A DNA stretch of 53,408 nt from Deltaproteobacteria bacterium (GTDB lineage: Bacteria > Myxococcota_A > Polyangia > JAAYKL01): positions 1 through 53,408 of the forward strand of contig JAFGQN010000011.1 of the NCBI GenBank assembly GCA_016935665.1, read 5' to 3'. Below, one piece after another: positions 1 through 12,095 of the stretch (position 1 is the first letter of the stretch; each line of letters opens with the position of its first letter). The translations under genes were made by a program, and so were the position numbers. Under the pieces are notes generated by a model that worked only from the letters and a program-made list of their open reading frames with translations, had not been told where the DNA came from and searched no databases.

Positions 1-906
1 ACAGACACCCACGCGGACACTGCCCCGGACACCCACGCGGATACCAACGCGGACACGGCCCCGGACACCCACGCGGACACCAACGCGGACACGGCCCCGG
101 ACACCCACGCGGATACCAACGCGGACACGGATTCCGACGCTGACTATATCGCTGACCCCATAATTCCCACGATTACCGAAACCTGCCCTGTGTTCGCTTC
201 GGGCAACATCACATTTATGGGACTCAGCGGCATTAAGTTAATCGTAGGCCCCATGGGATCCGGCGACGGGTCCATTGTCTTTTATTGGCACGGCACCGGT
301 TCCAGCGCCAACGAAGCCACGTTGCTCATGCCCAGCAGCGTACGCGATGACATCATTGGCAGCGGAGGTATCATTGTTTCGTTCGACAACTCTTTGGGAA
401 CCGGCGGAGATTGCTCCGGCACAGCCACCTTCAGCAAAGATGACTTAAATATCGCCGATCAGTTGGTGGCTTGTGCGGTTCGCGACCACAACATCAACCC
501 GCGCCGCGTGTACACCACCGGGTGCAGTGCCGGTGGACTACAGTCCGGTTGCATGGGCGCCCTTCGCGCCAATTACGTGGCCGCCACCGTACCCAATTCA
601 GGAGGACTCGTATTTCCGCAGGCCATTCAAAACGATGACCACACTCCCGCAGTAATGACGATGCACGGCGGTGTATCGGACTGGGTGGTCGTCTCCTTTG
701 CAGAAACCAGTGCCACGTTTGACGCCATGATGGATGATGCCGGCAGTTTTGTGGTGAACTGTGACCACAATGGCGGCCATTGTCAGGCGCCGGCCGAACT
801 GTATGAAGCAGGATGGGAGTTTATGAAAGCACATCCCTTTGGGGTGAATCCATTTCCCTTTGAAACCGGCCTCGTGGGATTCCCAGACTACTGCGCGATA
901 TACTGA
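1..906 (+). CDS. Secreted PHB-depolymerase-like esterase, 5' truncated
   Basis: The open frame runs from the first base to the stop at 904-906, so the N-terminus (and any signal peptide or lipobox) lies outside the window. The first ~50 visible residues are a low-complexity Asp/Thr/Ala linker built of 12-residue repeats. The folded part starts near base 184. It looks like an alpha/beta hydrolase of the polyhydroxybutyrate depolymerase/feruloyl-esterase (LpqC-like) group. A GTGSSAN stretch could form the oxyanion region, the nucleophile elbow is GCSAGG (G-x-S-x-G), a later HGGVSDWVV segment would carry the acid, and HNGGHC gives a catalytic His. Linkers of this kind are common on surface lipoproteins of Myxococcota and Bradymonadota. 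Substrate is unknown. A GTG at 190 could be mistaken for the start, but the frame and repeats continue upstream of it. Confidence 0.8.
   Translation, partial: TDTHADTAPDTHADTNADTAPDTHADTNADTAPDTHADTNADTDSDADYIADPIIPTITETCPVFASGNITFMGLSGIKLIVGPMGSGDGSIVFYWHGTGSSANEATLLMPSSVRDDIIGSGGIIVSFDNSLGTGGDCSGTATFSKDDLNIADQLVACAVRDHNINPRRVYTTGCSAGGLQSGCMGALRANYVAATVPNSGGLVFPQAIQNDDHTPAVMTMHGGVSDWVVVSFAETSATFDAMMDDAGSFVVNCDHNGGHCQAPAELYEAGWEFMKAHPFGVNPFPFETGLVGFPDYCAIY
22..129 (+). repeat. Three 36-bp in-frame tandem repeats (Asp/Thr linker)
   Basis: Three consecutive 36-bp units (22-57, 58-93, 94-129) encode A-P-D-T-H-A-D-T-N-A-D-T with only single-base differences. A partial unit precedes them at the window edge, and the array probably continues to the left. 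It is a coding repeat with no spacers, so it is not a CRISPR array. Near-identical units suggest recent expansion or slippage. Confidence 0.9.
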
Positions 907-1649
907 CGATTCATTTCAGACAGGCACACACGCGTTCGGCAACAGAGTCTGATGCTTCGAGATTGACATCAGAGTGGAGTAGCCACCAGAACCACCTTCC
1001 TAAACAATGCGTTAAAATTTGAAACGCGGATTGCCAGCTGTTGCGCTGGGGCTTCGGTATCGCGTGTTTCGAAAGCATCCATACTTACAATTTTTTCTGG
1101 AATTTAAATGTCGTTACTATTTTTCGAACAGACAAAACGGCTGGGGGCCGCAATTCTCAATTGGTTTCGTATTCAGAAAACATGACAGTTATTGAAAGTC
1201 TGTAATTTATTCCCCAATACAAAGGAGACCTGTTCAGCAAAACGATAAAGTCGCTGCGCTGCGCTCACGATCTATTTTTCAGTCCCATTTATTTCAGTGT
1301 ATCATTTGTAACTGCAAAGTGCATTCCCGGTATTTCAGATGACCGCCATGGCCCGCACCCACTATAGACTGCTGATTTTACCAACCAGCATTGAATCCCA
1401 ATTTTTCGCCGGATTCATGAGCCTGGGCATTGTCAATTGTATCTTGTACAAAGTTCTTGCCAGCGTTGATGCCATGGGATTGGACTATCCGGTTTTCGAA
1501 CAGGTTGCAGGAGTCCTGTGCAACCGGATACCAATCCTGCGCGGCAGGACTGCAACAAAAAGAAGCACTCTCCCAATGCGTTGCGAGGGACGAAAACCTC
1601 CAATTTATTGCAATGGCATCCGTGGCATTCGGTTTTGTCGCCAGTTCAC
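907..1649. other. Intergenic region without a supportable gene
   Basis: No open frame here has a start, ribosome site and protein character that I trust; the frames over 1339-1976 mainly run antisense to the HPF gene. Visible structures are a 7-bp inverted repeat at 948-973 just after the esterase and a cluster of inverted repeats at 1503-1556. The rest, including an AT-rich stretch at 1080-1210, shows nothing I recognise. Confidence 0.6.
948..973 (+). terminator. Possible hairpin after the esterase gene
   Basis: TCTGATG (948-954) and CATCAGA (967-973) can pair as a 7-bp stem with a 12-nt loop, 41 bp after the stop codon. There is no T-run after it, so a rho-independent terminator is only a weak suggestion. 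Confidence 0.25.
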
Positions 1650-2021
1650 TCAGTCATGTTCATCTTCCGGTTCCAACTCTACCTGCGGCGGATCAGTTCT
1701 TCGATGCCGTTGACTGCGTTGCCGTTCCAGAGTGCTTGCCACCAGGTGGGTTATCTTATCTGTTGCACTTTCGATGGCCTGTTCCAGGGTCTTGGAAAAG
1801 CTGCTTACCGCTATTGGCTGCTGGCTTTCCAGTCGCGCTTCCATCATACAGCGTTTTTCGCTATGACCGCGTTTGTCGCTGTTCTCATCACTCAAGTGAA
1901 CCTCCACACGTGTGATGTGAATACTGTTTCGACCCAAAGCACCTTGCACTATTCCCCGTATGTACGCGGACAGTGATTCATTTCCTTCAATGTGACTATC
2001 AGTATTGATTTGTATTTTCAT
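1650..2021 (-). CDS. HPF/RaiA-family ribosome-associated protein
   Basis: This 123-residue protein begins MKIQINTDSHIEG and contains TRVEVHLSDEN and a K-R-C-M-M-E-A-R segment. That pattern is typical of the short hibernation-promoting-factor group (sigma-54 modulation/S30EA family), with a beta-alpha-beta-beta-beta-alpha fold. Members bind the 30S decoding region and inactivate or dimerise ribosomes in stationary phase. It lacks the long C-terminal dimerisation domain of long HPF. The frame can be extended 25 residues upstream, but homology starts at the ATG at 2021, which has a weak AGAAAG upstream, so I chose that start. A small gene on the same strand lies 106 bp upstream and may share its transcript. 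Confidence 0.85.
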   Translation of the reverse strand: MKIQINTDSHIEGNESLSAYIRGIVQGALGRNSIHITRVEVHLSDENSDKRGHSEKRCMMEARLESQQPIAVSSFSKTLEQAIESATDKITHLVASTLERQRSQRHRRTDPPQVELEPEDEHD

Positions 2022-2127
2022 GATTTCTTTCTGACATTGTATTGGTTTTGTCCATTTTTGCGAAGAACTCACAGCGCGCAACAGCGAACACGGCAAATGA
2101 CTTCACTTTGGAAGCAATGGGCGCAGT

Positions 2128-2370
2128 CTAATTTTTCATGTGTGTATGCGCCAGCTTTACCTGTGCATCAAAGAGCTCCTGTTTCGGCACGACAGCTCTC
2201 ACAATATGATTTATTTGCGAACGGGAGTAACCGGCTTCGGCAGATTCCGGAAACGCAGTGATGACGCCTTCATAGAGAACGAGTGCTTCGCGCAAATCCT
2301 CCGATTCGTATTGCATTTCGTAAGCTGCCAGGTACTGACGACCGACTTCTGATTTTTCGATGTGTTTCAT
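2128..2370 (-). CDS. Small hypothetical protein, helical, TPR-like
   Basis: An 80-residue protein whose ATG at 2370 is preceded by a good ribosome site (AGGAG, 7 nt before the ATG), supporting that it is real. The sequence is amphipathic and probably all-helical. The segment EDLREALVLYEGVITAFPES resembles a tetratricopeptide helix pair (A-x3-Y-x3-I-x2-x-P), but there is room for only one repeat. No signal peptide, Cys pair or membrane segment is visible. It sits directly upstream of the HPF gene on the same strand, which hints at a stationary-phase or ribosome-related role. That is inference from context only; I do not recognise the family. Confidence 0.65.
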   Translation of the reverse strand: MKHIEKSEVGRQYLAAYEMQYESEDLREALVLYEGVITAFPESAEAGYSRSQINHIVRAVVPKQELFDAQVKLAHTHMKN

Positions 2371-2755
2371 GTTGTTTCTCCTATTCCTTTGTATTGCAAG
2401 CGCAGTATAGGCGCACCTTTGCCCCTGATATGTAATTGCAATTTTCGAGCCAAAAAAATGGCGAAAATGCAGAAATTATATCCTGACAATCCCGATGGTG
2501 AGCGAAGATTCGAATTCAAACTCGCTGTATATTGCCTTTGACATCCGTATTGACGTATGAATACCCATCGATAATGGATTGCCGTGGTTGCACGCAGAAA
2601 GAGAGAGCGCCGTATTGAAGAGCGTGAAAAGGCACACGTTCTCTTTTACACTGTATCACAAACCGGCCGCGTTCCACCTCACCAAAGCAGCCAGACAGGC
2701 CGTTTAAGGTGTGTACTAAAAGATAACCACGTTAAATAGCGAGACAGATAAACCG
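2371..2755. other. Divergent intergenic region upstream of enzyme I
   Basis: This 385-bp stretch separates the minus-strand small gene/HPF pair from plus-strand enzyme I and must hold both promoters. TTGACA (2538-2543) and TTGACG (2550-2555) are possible -35 hexamers, but neither has a convincing -10 at 16-18 bp. I see no gene, RNA or clear operator. Confidence 0.4.
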
Positions 2756-4486
2756 ATGAAACAGCAAACCCAGACACAAACACCTGTTTTTGAGCAGTCG
2801 GAACCCCTCATTATTCAGGGCGCACCAATTTCCCCGGGATATGCTCAAGGGACACTTTATCTTCAACCCGGCTTATTGGGGCCAGTTGATATTCCGTTAA
2901 ACAGTACTCAACATAACGTTGAGGAGGAATTTTATCGGCTGGATGAGGCGACGGCGAAAATATCCGATGATTTACTGATATTGGCCGCACGGGTAGAAAA
3001 AGAAATAGACGCGCACCTGGCGGCAGTATTTGGCGCTCACAGAGAAATGCTTAATGACCAGGTCTTAAAAGAAGAATTGCGAAAGGAAATTGTCGACAAT
3101 CTTGCCACTGCCGGGAGTGCTGTTAAAAGTGTATTTTTACGTTGGGAAACGCGATTTCTGTTGATGGAATCCGCGATGGCACGTGAGAAAAGCGACGATT
3201 TGCGCGACATTTCCATACGTTTGCGCAATGCGTTGGCGGGTATAACCGTTCATCCGCTGGAAGCCATTCCAGAAGACTGTATACTGGTGACGCAGCGACT
3301 ATTGCCCTCCGATACCGTGTTTTTAGGCCGCCGTTCAGTAGCGGCAGTGCTGCTGGAATACGGTACCACTGGCTCCCACGCCGCTCTGTTTGCGCGGCAA
3401 ATGGGCGTGCCCTGCATTTCTGATATTCCCGAAATTATGAATCGTTTGCCAAGGGGGGCGGCAGCACTGGTGGATGCCCATAAAGGCGTGCTGACAGTAA
3501 ATCCAAATAGGGAGATGCTGGAGGATTTCGATACGCAGGTAAAGTCTCATAAGCAAATATTTCACGCAGCAAGGGTCAACGCCACAAAGCCAGCGATTAC
3601 CACAGATGGTGTCATCATTCATGTGAATGCCAATATTGGCTGCAATGAAGATTCCCTCAAGGCGGTTGAATATGGCGCCGATGGTATTGGGCTTTACCGG
3701 CTGGAGCAATTTTATATTGGTCGAACGAACCCGCCTGGCCGTGAAGAACTCATCGCCGAGATGCGCCATACGCTGGCGCCCTTCAAGGGAAAGCCCGTGT
3801 GCGTGCGACTGTTGGATGCCGGTTCGGACAAGCCATTGCCGTTTATTGGATTTATGGCAGAGACAAATCCCGTTCTGGGCAGAAGAGGAATTCGCCTGAT
3901 GCGAAAATACCCGGAGCTGCTTAAAATGCAACTACAGGCCATTTTAGCGCTGCATAAAGAATTTGAAATGCAGTGTCTCGTGCCCATGATCACTCTGCCC
4001 GAGGATATCCAGTTCGTTCGAAATATGTTGACATTGCAATGCAACCAGCTGAACATCAGGCCCCCTGAACTGGGCGCCATGATCGAAACGCCGGCAGCGG
4101 CCTTATCAGCCAAAACGATTGCCCCATTTGTCGATTTTATGAGTTTTGGCACAAATGATCTAACACAATATGTATTTGCTGCCGACAGAGAAAACGCTGC
4201 GGTGGAAGAATACTTCAACGACGCATCCGATGTGATATTTCGATTGATGGCACTGGTTCACAGCGATGTCCCCGCCATGAAGCTGTCTATCTGCGGCGAA
4301 TTGGCAGGACGCAGTGAACATATTGCCAGAATGTTGCGGTGCGGCATCTGTTCACTCAGCGTTGCGCCCCCGCTGGTCGCCATGGTTAAGGAGACCATCC
4401 GTGTTTCCGAAGGCCCCCCGAAGGCCGGCGAGGTGCCTGCAATGGGACAAAGGGATCCACTGGATTCGAGCTTGAGGGGACGGTAA
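2756..4486 (+). CDS. ptsI: Phosphoenolpyruvate-protein phosphotransferase (PTS enzyme I)
   Basis: Enzyme I takes phosphate from PEP on a histidine and passes it to HPr in the cytoplasm. The 576 residues match the family's usual ~575. Visible motifs, in order: the phospho-His site GSHAALFAR with His208; the substrate motifs GLYRLEQFY and VRLLDAGSDKPLP; NPVLGRRGIRL; GAMIETPAAA; FGTNDLTQYVFAADREN; and the catalytic Cys513 in SICGELAGR. The usual R-T-E in the GLYR motif is R-L-E here. There is no N-terminal GAF domain, so it is not the PtsP (nitrogen-PTS) form by architecture. No HPr, EIIA or sugar permease gene is present, so whether it serves sugar uptake or regulation cannot be told from the window. 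The start lacks a strong ribosome site. Confidence 0.93.
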   Translation: MKQQTQTQTPVFEQSEPLIIQGAPISPGYAQGTLYLQPGLLGPVDIPLNSTQHNVEEEFYRLDEATAKISDDLLILAARVEKEIDAHLAAVFGAHREMLNDQVLKEELRKEIVDNLATAGSAVKSVFLRWETRFLLMESAMAREKSDDLRDISIRLRNALAGITVHPLEAIPEDCILVTQRLLPSDTVFLGRRSVAAVLLEYGTTGSHAALFARQMGVPCISDIPEIMNRLPRGAAALVDAHKGVLTVNPNREMLEDFDTQVKSHKQIFHAARVNATKPAITTDGVIIHVNANIGCNEDSLKAVEYGADGIGLYRLEQFYIGRTNPPGREELIAEMRHTLAPFKGKPVCVRLLDAGSDKPLPFIGFMAETNPVLGRRGIRLMRKYPELLKMQLQAILALHKEFEMQCLVPMITLPEDIQFVRNMLTLQCNQLNIRPPELGAMIETPAAALSAKTIAPFVDFMSFGTNDLTQYVFAADRENAAVEEYFNDASDVIFRLMALVHSDVPAMKLSICGELAGRSEHIARMLRCGICSLSVAPPLVAMVKETIRVSEGPPKAGEVPAMGQRDPLDSSLRGR

Positions 4487-4516
4487 CATACTCTGTTGCT
4501 GTACAAAATGCGTTCC

Positions 4517-4536
4517 ACGCATCATCGAGGATGCGT
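4517..4536. terminator. Possible bidirectional terminator hairpin
   Basis: ACGCATC (4517-4523) and GATGCGT (4530-4536) form a perfect 7-bp stem with a 6-nt loop. It lies inside the 52-bp gap between the convergent enzyme I and ATC-hydrolase-like genes. Flanking T-runs are poor on both strands, so its strength is uncertain. Confidence 0.45.
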
Positions 4537-4538
4537 AT

Positions 4539-5156
4539 TCACTTCTTGTGGTAATATCTGAAATCGCAGCAGGTTCCTTTGGCGGATAGTGTTTGCGTCC
4601 GCTCAAACCGCAAGCCTTTCATCAAAGAGGCGGCGGCCACATCGCTCTGGCAAAAAGCCGAACACAAGGGCAATGCATCGTGTGATTTTAAATAGATCAT
4701 CAGTCCACATTGATGAACGTCAAACGCCCAGTGCGCATCCGTCACAGGAATTGTGGCCAGCCAGCCATCAGGCTCGTTCAATGCGGCAAATGCCCTCGCA
4801 CTCGATGCGGCCATGAGTTTTGATTTGGCCAGCCATCCCAGGGCCATCCGTTTCGGCCACGATTCCGCTAAAAGGGAAACCACCGCTTCTGGTATGGCAA
4901 GATGCATTATATCAAGGGCCTTTTGCTGCGACAGTCCCCCTGTCTCCTGCAGGGATTGATACAGAGCCAGCGCTGCGGTAGCAAACCTGAAATTGTCCCG
5001 ATTGATGGAACGACGAAACACAGGGGCGCCGTTCTTAAGAACTGCATTTCGTTCGTGGGCATCCGAAGCAATTCGATTGAACATATCTTCCCCACTCAAT
5101 GAAACGACATAGTCCCTGCTGTGGTGCAGCAACCGCATAAGTATTGTTTGGCGCAT
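4539..5156 (-). CDS. L-2-amino-thiazoline-4-carboxylate hydrolase-like protein
   Basis: The frame is open to 5333, but the ATG at 5156 has a good ribosome site (AAGGTGA) and gives a 205-residue protein starting MRQTILMRLL. The C-terminal half fits the ATC_hydrolase-type domain: a late Cys pair followed by D-F-R-Y (GTCCDFRYYHKK at the end) and an earlier C-x-x-C-S-A-F-C-Q region. The namesake enzyme opens the thiazoline ring on the way to L-cysteine, but most relatives are uncharacterised and the real substrate here is unknown. No signal peptide or membrane segment is seen. It converges on enzyme I and has no same-strand partner close by. Family assignment rests on remembered motifs. Confidence 0.55.
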   Translation of the reverse strand: MRQTILMRLLHHSRDYVVSLSGEDMFNRIASDAHERNAVLKNGAPVFRRSINRDNFRFATAALALYQSLQETGGLSQQKALDIMHLAIPEAVVSLLAESWPKRMALGWLAKSKLMAASSARAFAALNEPDGWLATIPVTDAHWAFDVHQCGLMIYLKSHDALPLCSAFCQSDVAAASLMKGLRFERTQTLSAKGTCCDFRYYHKK

Positions 5157-5685
5157 AAACTCACCTTGACCCATCTGTTTTGACCGTTGACACATATTTT
5201 CAGGCAAAGTTCCAGTCGTAAAAAAGAAAGCGTGTTGCGGTCTTATCTTCCTGCATAATCGTTGTATGCTACCCAAAAAGACAACATTCCAATTTTCGAG
5301 AAAACAGAAACCGCCATCGAGCATGATAATCAATTTTTCGTTTTTTTTACAAACGCCCGGGACAATTCAACTCTACTGCCGCGGTGTTTGATTCCAGCGA
5401 CCCCGCACGCACGGTGTTTTCCAAACCGGTAGTGGATATGGCAGGGGGTTCTGACACATTTTTCAATGCGTACCATTGCGCACTCTGCAAAACGGCCTGC
5501 GGCCTCCTTGGGAACACGGAATCTGACAGAGCTGAGCCGCGAGGCCTCAACCGTTTGAGGGCTTCGAGATAGAATCGCTGCCAACGCAAATCTCGTGTTA
5601 AAACATAGTATTTGCTTGATACATCCGCTGGCACGCAAACAATTAAATTGGGGGTTGCATGCCAGGGGCGTTTTGCGAAACGCAC
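5157..5685. other. Intergenic region, possible degenerate or spurious ORF
   Basis: A minus-strand frame of 112 codons opens with GTG at 5685, directly after the stop of the PEP-synthase-like gene, and ends at 5347. It has no ribosome site, no recognisable motif and an atypical composition rich in Arg, Pro and Ser. I cannot support it as a gene. The region probably holds the promoter of the ATC-hydrolase-like gene and the end of the upstream transcript. Confidence 0.4.
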
Positions 5686-9641
<3,956 letters not shown>

Positions 9642-9807
9642 TCACGGTGACAGTATAGCGCATTGTGCCCAAAACGAAAATGATTTCCCACAGCTACACT
9701 ATCCTGCTCCCAACGTGAACGATTGTGACGTACAGCTTGACAATCGTATGAATCGATTTCAGACTCCAGCCAGCATTGTCGTAAATATTCCGCAATCGAG
9801 CCTCAAA

Positions 9808-12093
9808 ATGAATATCGAACTTACAATTTTTGTTGCCTCATTCATTTTTCTATTCTGCGCCGCCACATTGATTCGCATCTGGGTAAAAAAGGCGCAGGAA
9901 GCGCGCTGTTTAAATCGGTACAACGCCATTATTCGCCAGGGCATGCAAATTCCGCCGACCCTGCATCCAGTATTCGACGCCACGCGGTGCATCGGTTCGG
10001 GCGCGTGCACAAAGGTCTGTCCCCAGGGAGACGATGTGGTGGGACGCATCCATGGGCGCGGGGTATTAATAGATCCATCCATGTGCATTGGTCACGGACG
10101 CTGTGCGGCGTCCTGCCCCATGGGCGCCATCCGACTGGTGTTTGGTTCAGCGCAGCGGGGCGTTGATATTCCTCATCTGTCGCCCCAATTCGAAACAAAT
10201 GTAAAAGGCCTGTACATCACCGGCGAGCTGGGGGGAATGGGACTCATCGCCAATGCGGTGCGTCAGGCCAAAGAGGGAATATCGAATATTGCCCAAACAC
10301 TCCCATCACGCACCCGCGACGGCGCGTCAACGCAAATGGTGGATGTGGTGATTGTGGGAGCGGGTCCAGCGGGCATCACCAGTGCGCTGGCTGCCATGGA
10401 GCACGGCCTCACGTATCGGCTTTTTGATAAAGAGGCACAGGTGGGAGGCGCCATTCTTCAATATCCGCGAAGTAAAATAGTCATGACACGCCCCATGCAA
10501 CTGCCACTCGTGGGCAATATTCGCGCCACCACCATGAGCAAGGAAGGTTTGGTGGCGCTCTTTAACAAAGTTGTGACAAGGCACAACATCCGTCTGGAAG
10601 GCGGTGTGTATGTTGAAGAGATTCTCCAAAACGCGGACGGGACCTTCTTTGTTACTGCCGGCAGCGAAACCGTCCACACCCGAACCGTGATGCTGGCCAT
10701 TGGTCGTCGGGGCGTTCCCCGGAAGCTCGGCGTTGCGGGCGAACAGCTCCCTCATGTGTGCTACAGCATGATTGAACCGGACCCATTCGTTGGCCGCCGC
10801 GTGCTGGTGGTTGGCGGGGGCAATTCCGCTGTGGAAACCGCCCTGATGCTGGCGGAAGAAAAAGACACCATTGTCCAGCTCTCGTACCGCGACAGCGGAT
10901 TAACAAGCGCCAATGCGGCCAACCGCGACAAATTTGACCGCGCGGTGAAGGATGGCAAAATCAACGCCCTCCCCAACAGCACCGTCAGTGAAATTACCCA
11001 AACCCATGTCCAATTGCTGGTCAACGGCGAAATTAAAACGGTGCCGGTCGATGCGGTCATCATCCAAATTGGCGGGGAACTGCCCACCGCAATGCTCCAT
11101 CGGATTGGCGTCTCCATTGAGCGCCATTTTGGGGAAGAAATCGAACAGCACCGTAAGATAGACAATGCAAAAGAAATCTTTACCCATATCCGCAACCAGC
11201 GTCGCGCAAAGGGATTGCAGAATTTTCATGTGACCCCCGCTTTCCCTCCGGTCTGGCTCAAGTGGGTGATGGGCCTTTTGGGAGTGGCCGCCCTGCTGTT
11301 CCTGTTTTACGCGGGGCGGGAGTACTATCTGGCGTCAGATACCATGAGACGCGACAATGACGCACTTCGCATCTTCAGCGCGTCCGGCGCAATGGGTCAC
11401 CGGCTGGGGATTTGGGCCGCTGTGCTGATGCTCATTAACGTCAGTTATTTTGCGCGCAAGGAACTGCGAACGCTCTCCCGTTTGGGGAATATACAAACGT
11501 GGATGTTTTTCCACCAGCTGAGCGGATTGATAGTGGCCACTATGGTCCTTTTGCATACAGGTCTGATTTTAAACAACGCATTCGCACTGGCGCTGTACAT
11601 CAGCCTTGGCATCGTGGTTGGAACAGGCATCATTGGTCGAACCTTTTTTACCATGGTCCCCATCGATCCTCGCGGACGGCCGCTGACCCACGCAGCACTG
11701 GTGGACCTGTCGGCACGAATGAAAAAAAGATACACCGATTTATTCGGCAGACTGGACCAGGCCATAAAGGTGAACCGCATTCTCGATTTGAGTTACAAAC
11801 CCCAAAGGCCGTGGTTCAGTCTGTTGTTTCGACTGTTTACCATCTGGCCGTATCGATATGTTCAATTGATGACAATCCTTTTTACTGCCCAAAAAAGAAT
11901 GAAAACCGCAGCGGAATATCGCTCGTTCAAACGCTACTCCCTCGAAATGGCACGGCTGCGCCTGCAATTGGAAATCTCTCCACGCATAAAGGGCGTTCTT
12001 CAACTGTGGCGTTCCGGTCATGCGCTCCTCGCGCTGATGACCATCACTCTGGTAGTGATTCACATTTTTGTGGAGATATGGCTGGGATACTAA
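9808..12093 (+). CDS. Membrane Fe-S/FAD oxidoreductase with cytochrome-b-like domain
   Basis: From the ATG at 9808 (chosen because a membrane helix, IFVASFIFLFCAATLIRIW, starts at once; the frame is open to 9613) the protein has 761 residues. Order: N-terminal TM anchor; two ferredoxin-like motifs (C61-x5-C67-x3-C71-P and C93-x5-C99-x3-C103-P); a thioredoxin-reductase-type flavoprotein with an FAD site VIVGAGPAG near 181 and an NAD(P)H site VLVVGGGNSA near 332, but no redox-active CxxC; then from ~485 about five TM helices rich in His (GHRLGIW, FHQLSG, LLHTG, GHALL, VVIHIF). The helices suggest b-heme binding. I infer a cytoplasmic NAD(P)H or ferredoxin oxidoreductase that hands electrons to the periplasmic cytochrome 2 bp downstream. 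Confidence 0.8.
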   Translation: MNIELTIFVASFIFLFCAATLIRIWVKKAQEARCLNRYNAIIRQGMQIPPTLHPVFDATRCIGSGACTKVCPQGDDVVGRIHGRGVLIDPSMCIGHGRCAASCPMGAIRLVFGSAQRGVDIPHLSPQFETNVKGLYITGELGGMGLIANAVRQAKEGISNIAQTLPSRTRDGASTQMVDVVIVGAGPAGITSALAAMEHGLTYRLFDKEAQVGGAILQYPRSKIVMTRPMQLPLVGNIRATTMSKEGLVALFNKVVTRHNIRLEGGVYVEEILQNADGTFFVTAGSETVHTRTVMLAIGRRGVPRKLGVAGEQLPHVCYSMIEPDPFVGRRVLVVGGGNSAVETALMLAEEKDTIVQLSYRDSGLTSANAANRDKFDRAVKDGKINALPNSTVSEITQTHVQLLVNGEIKTVPVDAVIIQIGGELPTAMLHRIGVSIERHFGEEIEQHRKIDNAKEIFTHIRNQRRAKGLQNFHVTPAFPPVWLKWVMGLLGVAALLFLFYAGREYYLASDTMRRDNDALRIFSASGAMGHRLGIWAAVLMLINVSYFARKELRTLSRLGNIQTWMFFHQLSGLIVATMVLLHTGLILNNAFALALYISLGIVVGTGIIGRTFFTMVPIDPRGRPLTHAALVDLSARMKKRYTDLFGRLDQAIKVNRILDLSYKPQRPWFSLLFRLFTIWPYRYVQLMTILFTAQKRMKTAAEYRSFKRYSLEMARLRLQLEISPRIKGVLQLWRSGHALLALMTITLVVIHIFVEIWLGY

Positions 12094-12095
12094 TC

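Noticed and set aside
1-129. Short tandem repeats that could be mistaken for a CRISPR array
   Set aside because: Units abut without spacers and are in frame with the esterase gene.
1339-1976. Three overlapping plus-strand open frames (124-161 codons)
   Set aside because: They are largely antisense to the HPF gene, have no ribosome site and no recognisable domain.
2575-2592. TGGATT...TTGCA as a sigma-54 promoter
   Set aside because: The GG-to-GC spacing is two bases too long and the -24 box is poor.
5347-5685. 112-codon minus-strand frame starting with GTG
   Set aside because: No ribosome site, no motif and odd composition; reported only as an intergenic note.
11499-12095. 199-codon upstream extension of the 30-heme cytochrome
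   Set aside because: It overlaps the TM part of the previous gene in another frame, and a signal peptide starts at 12096.
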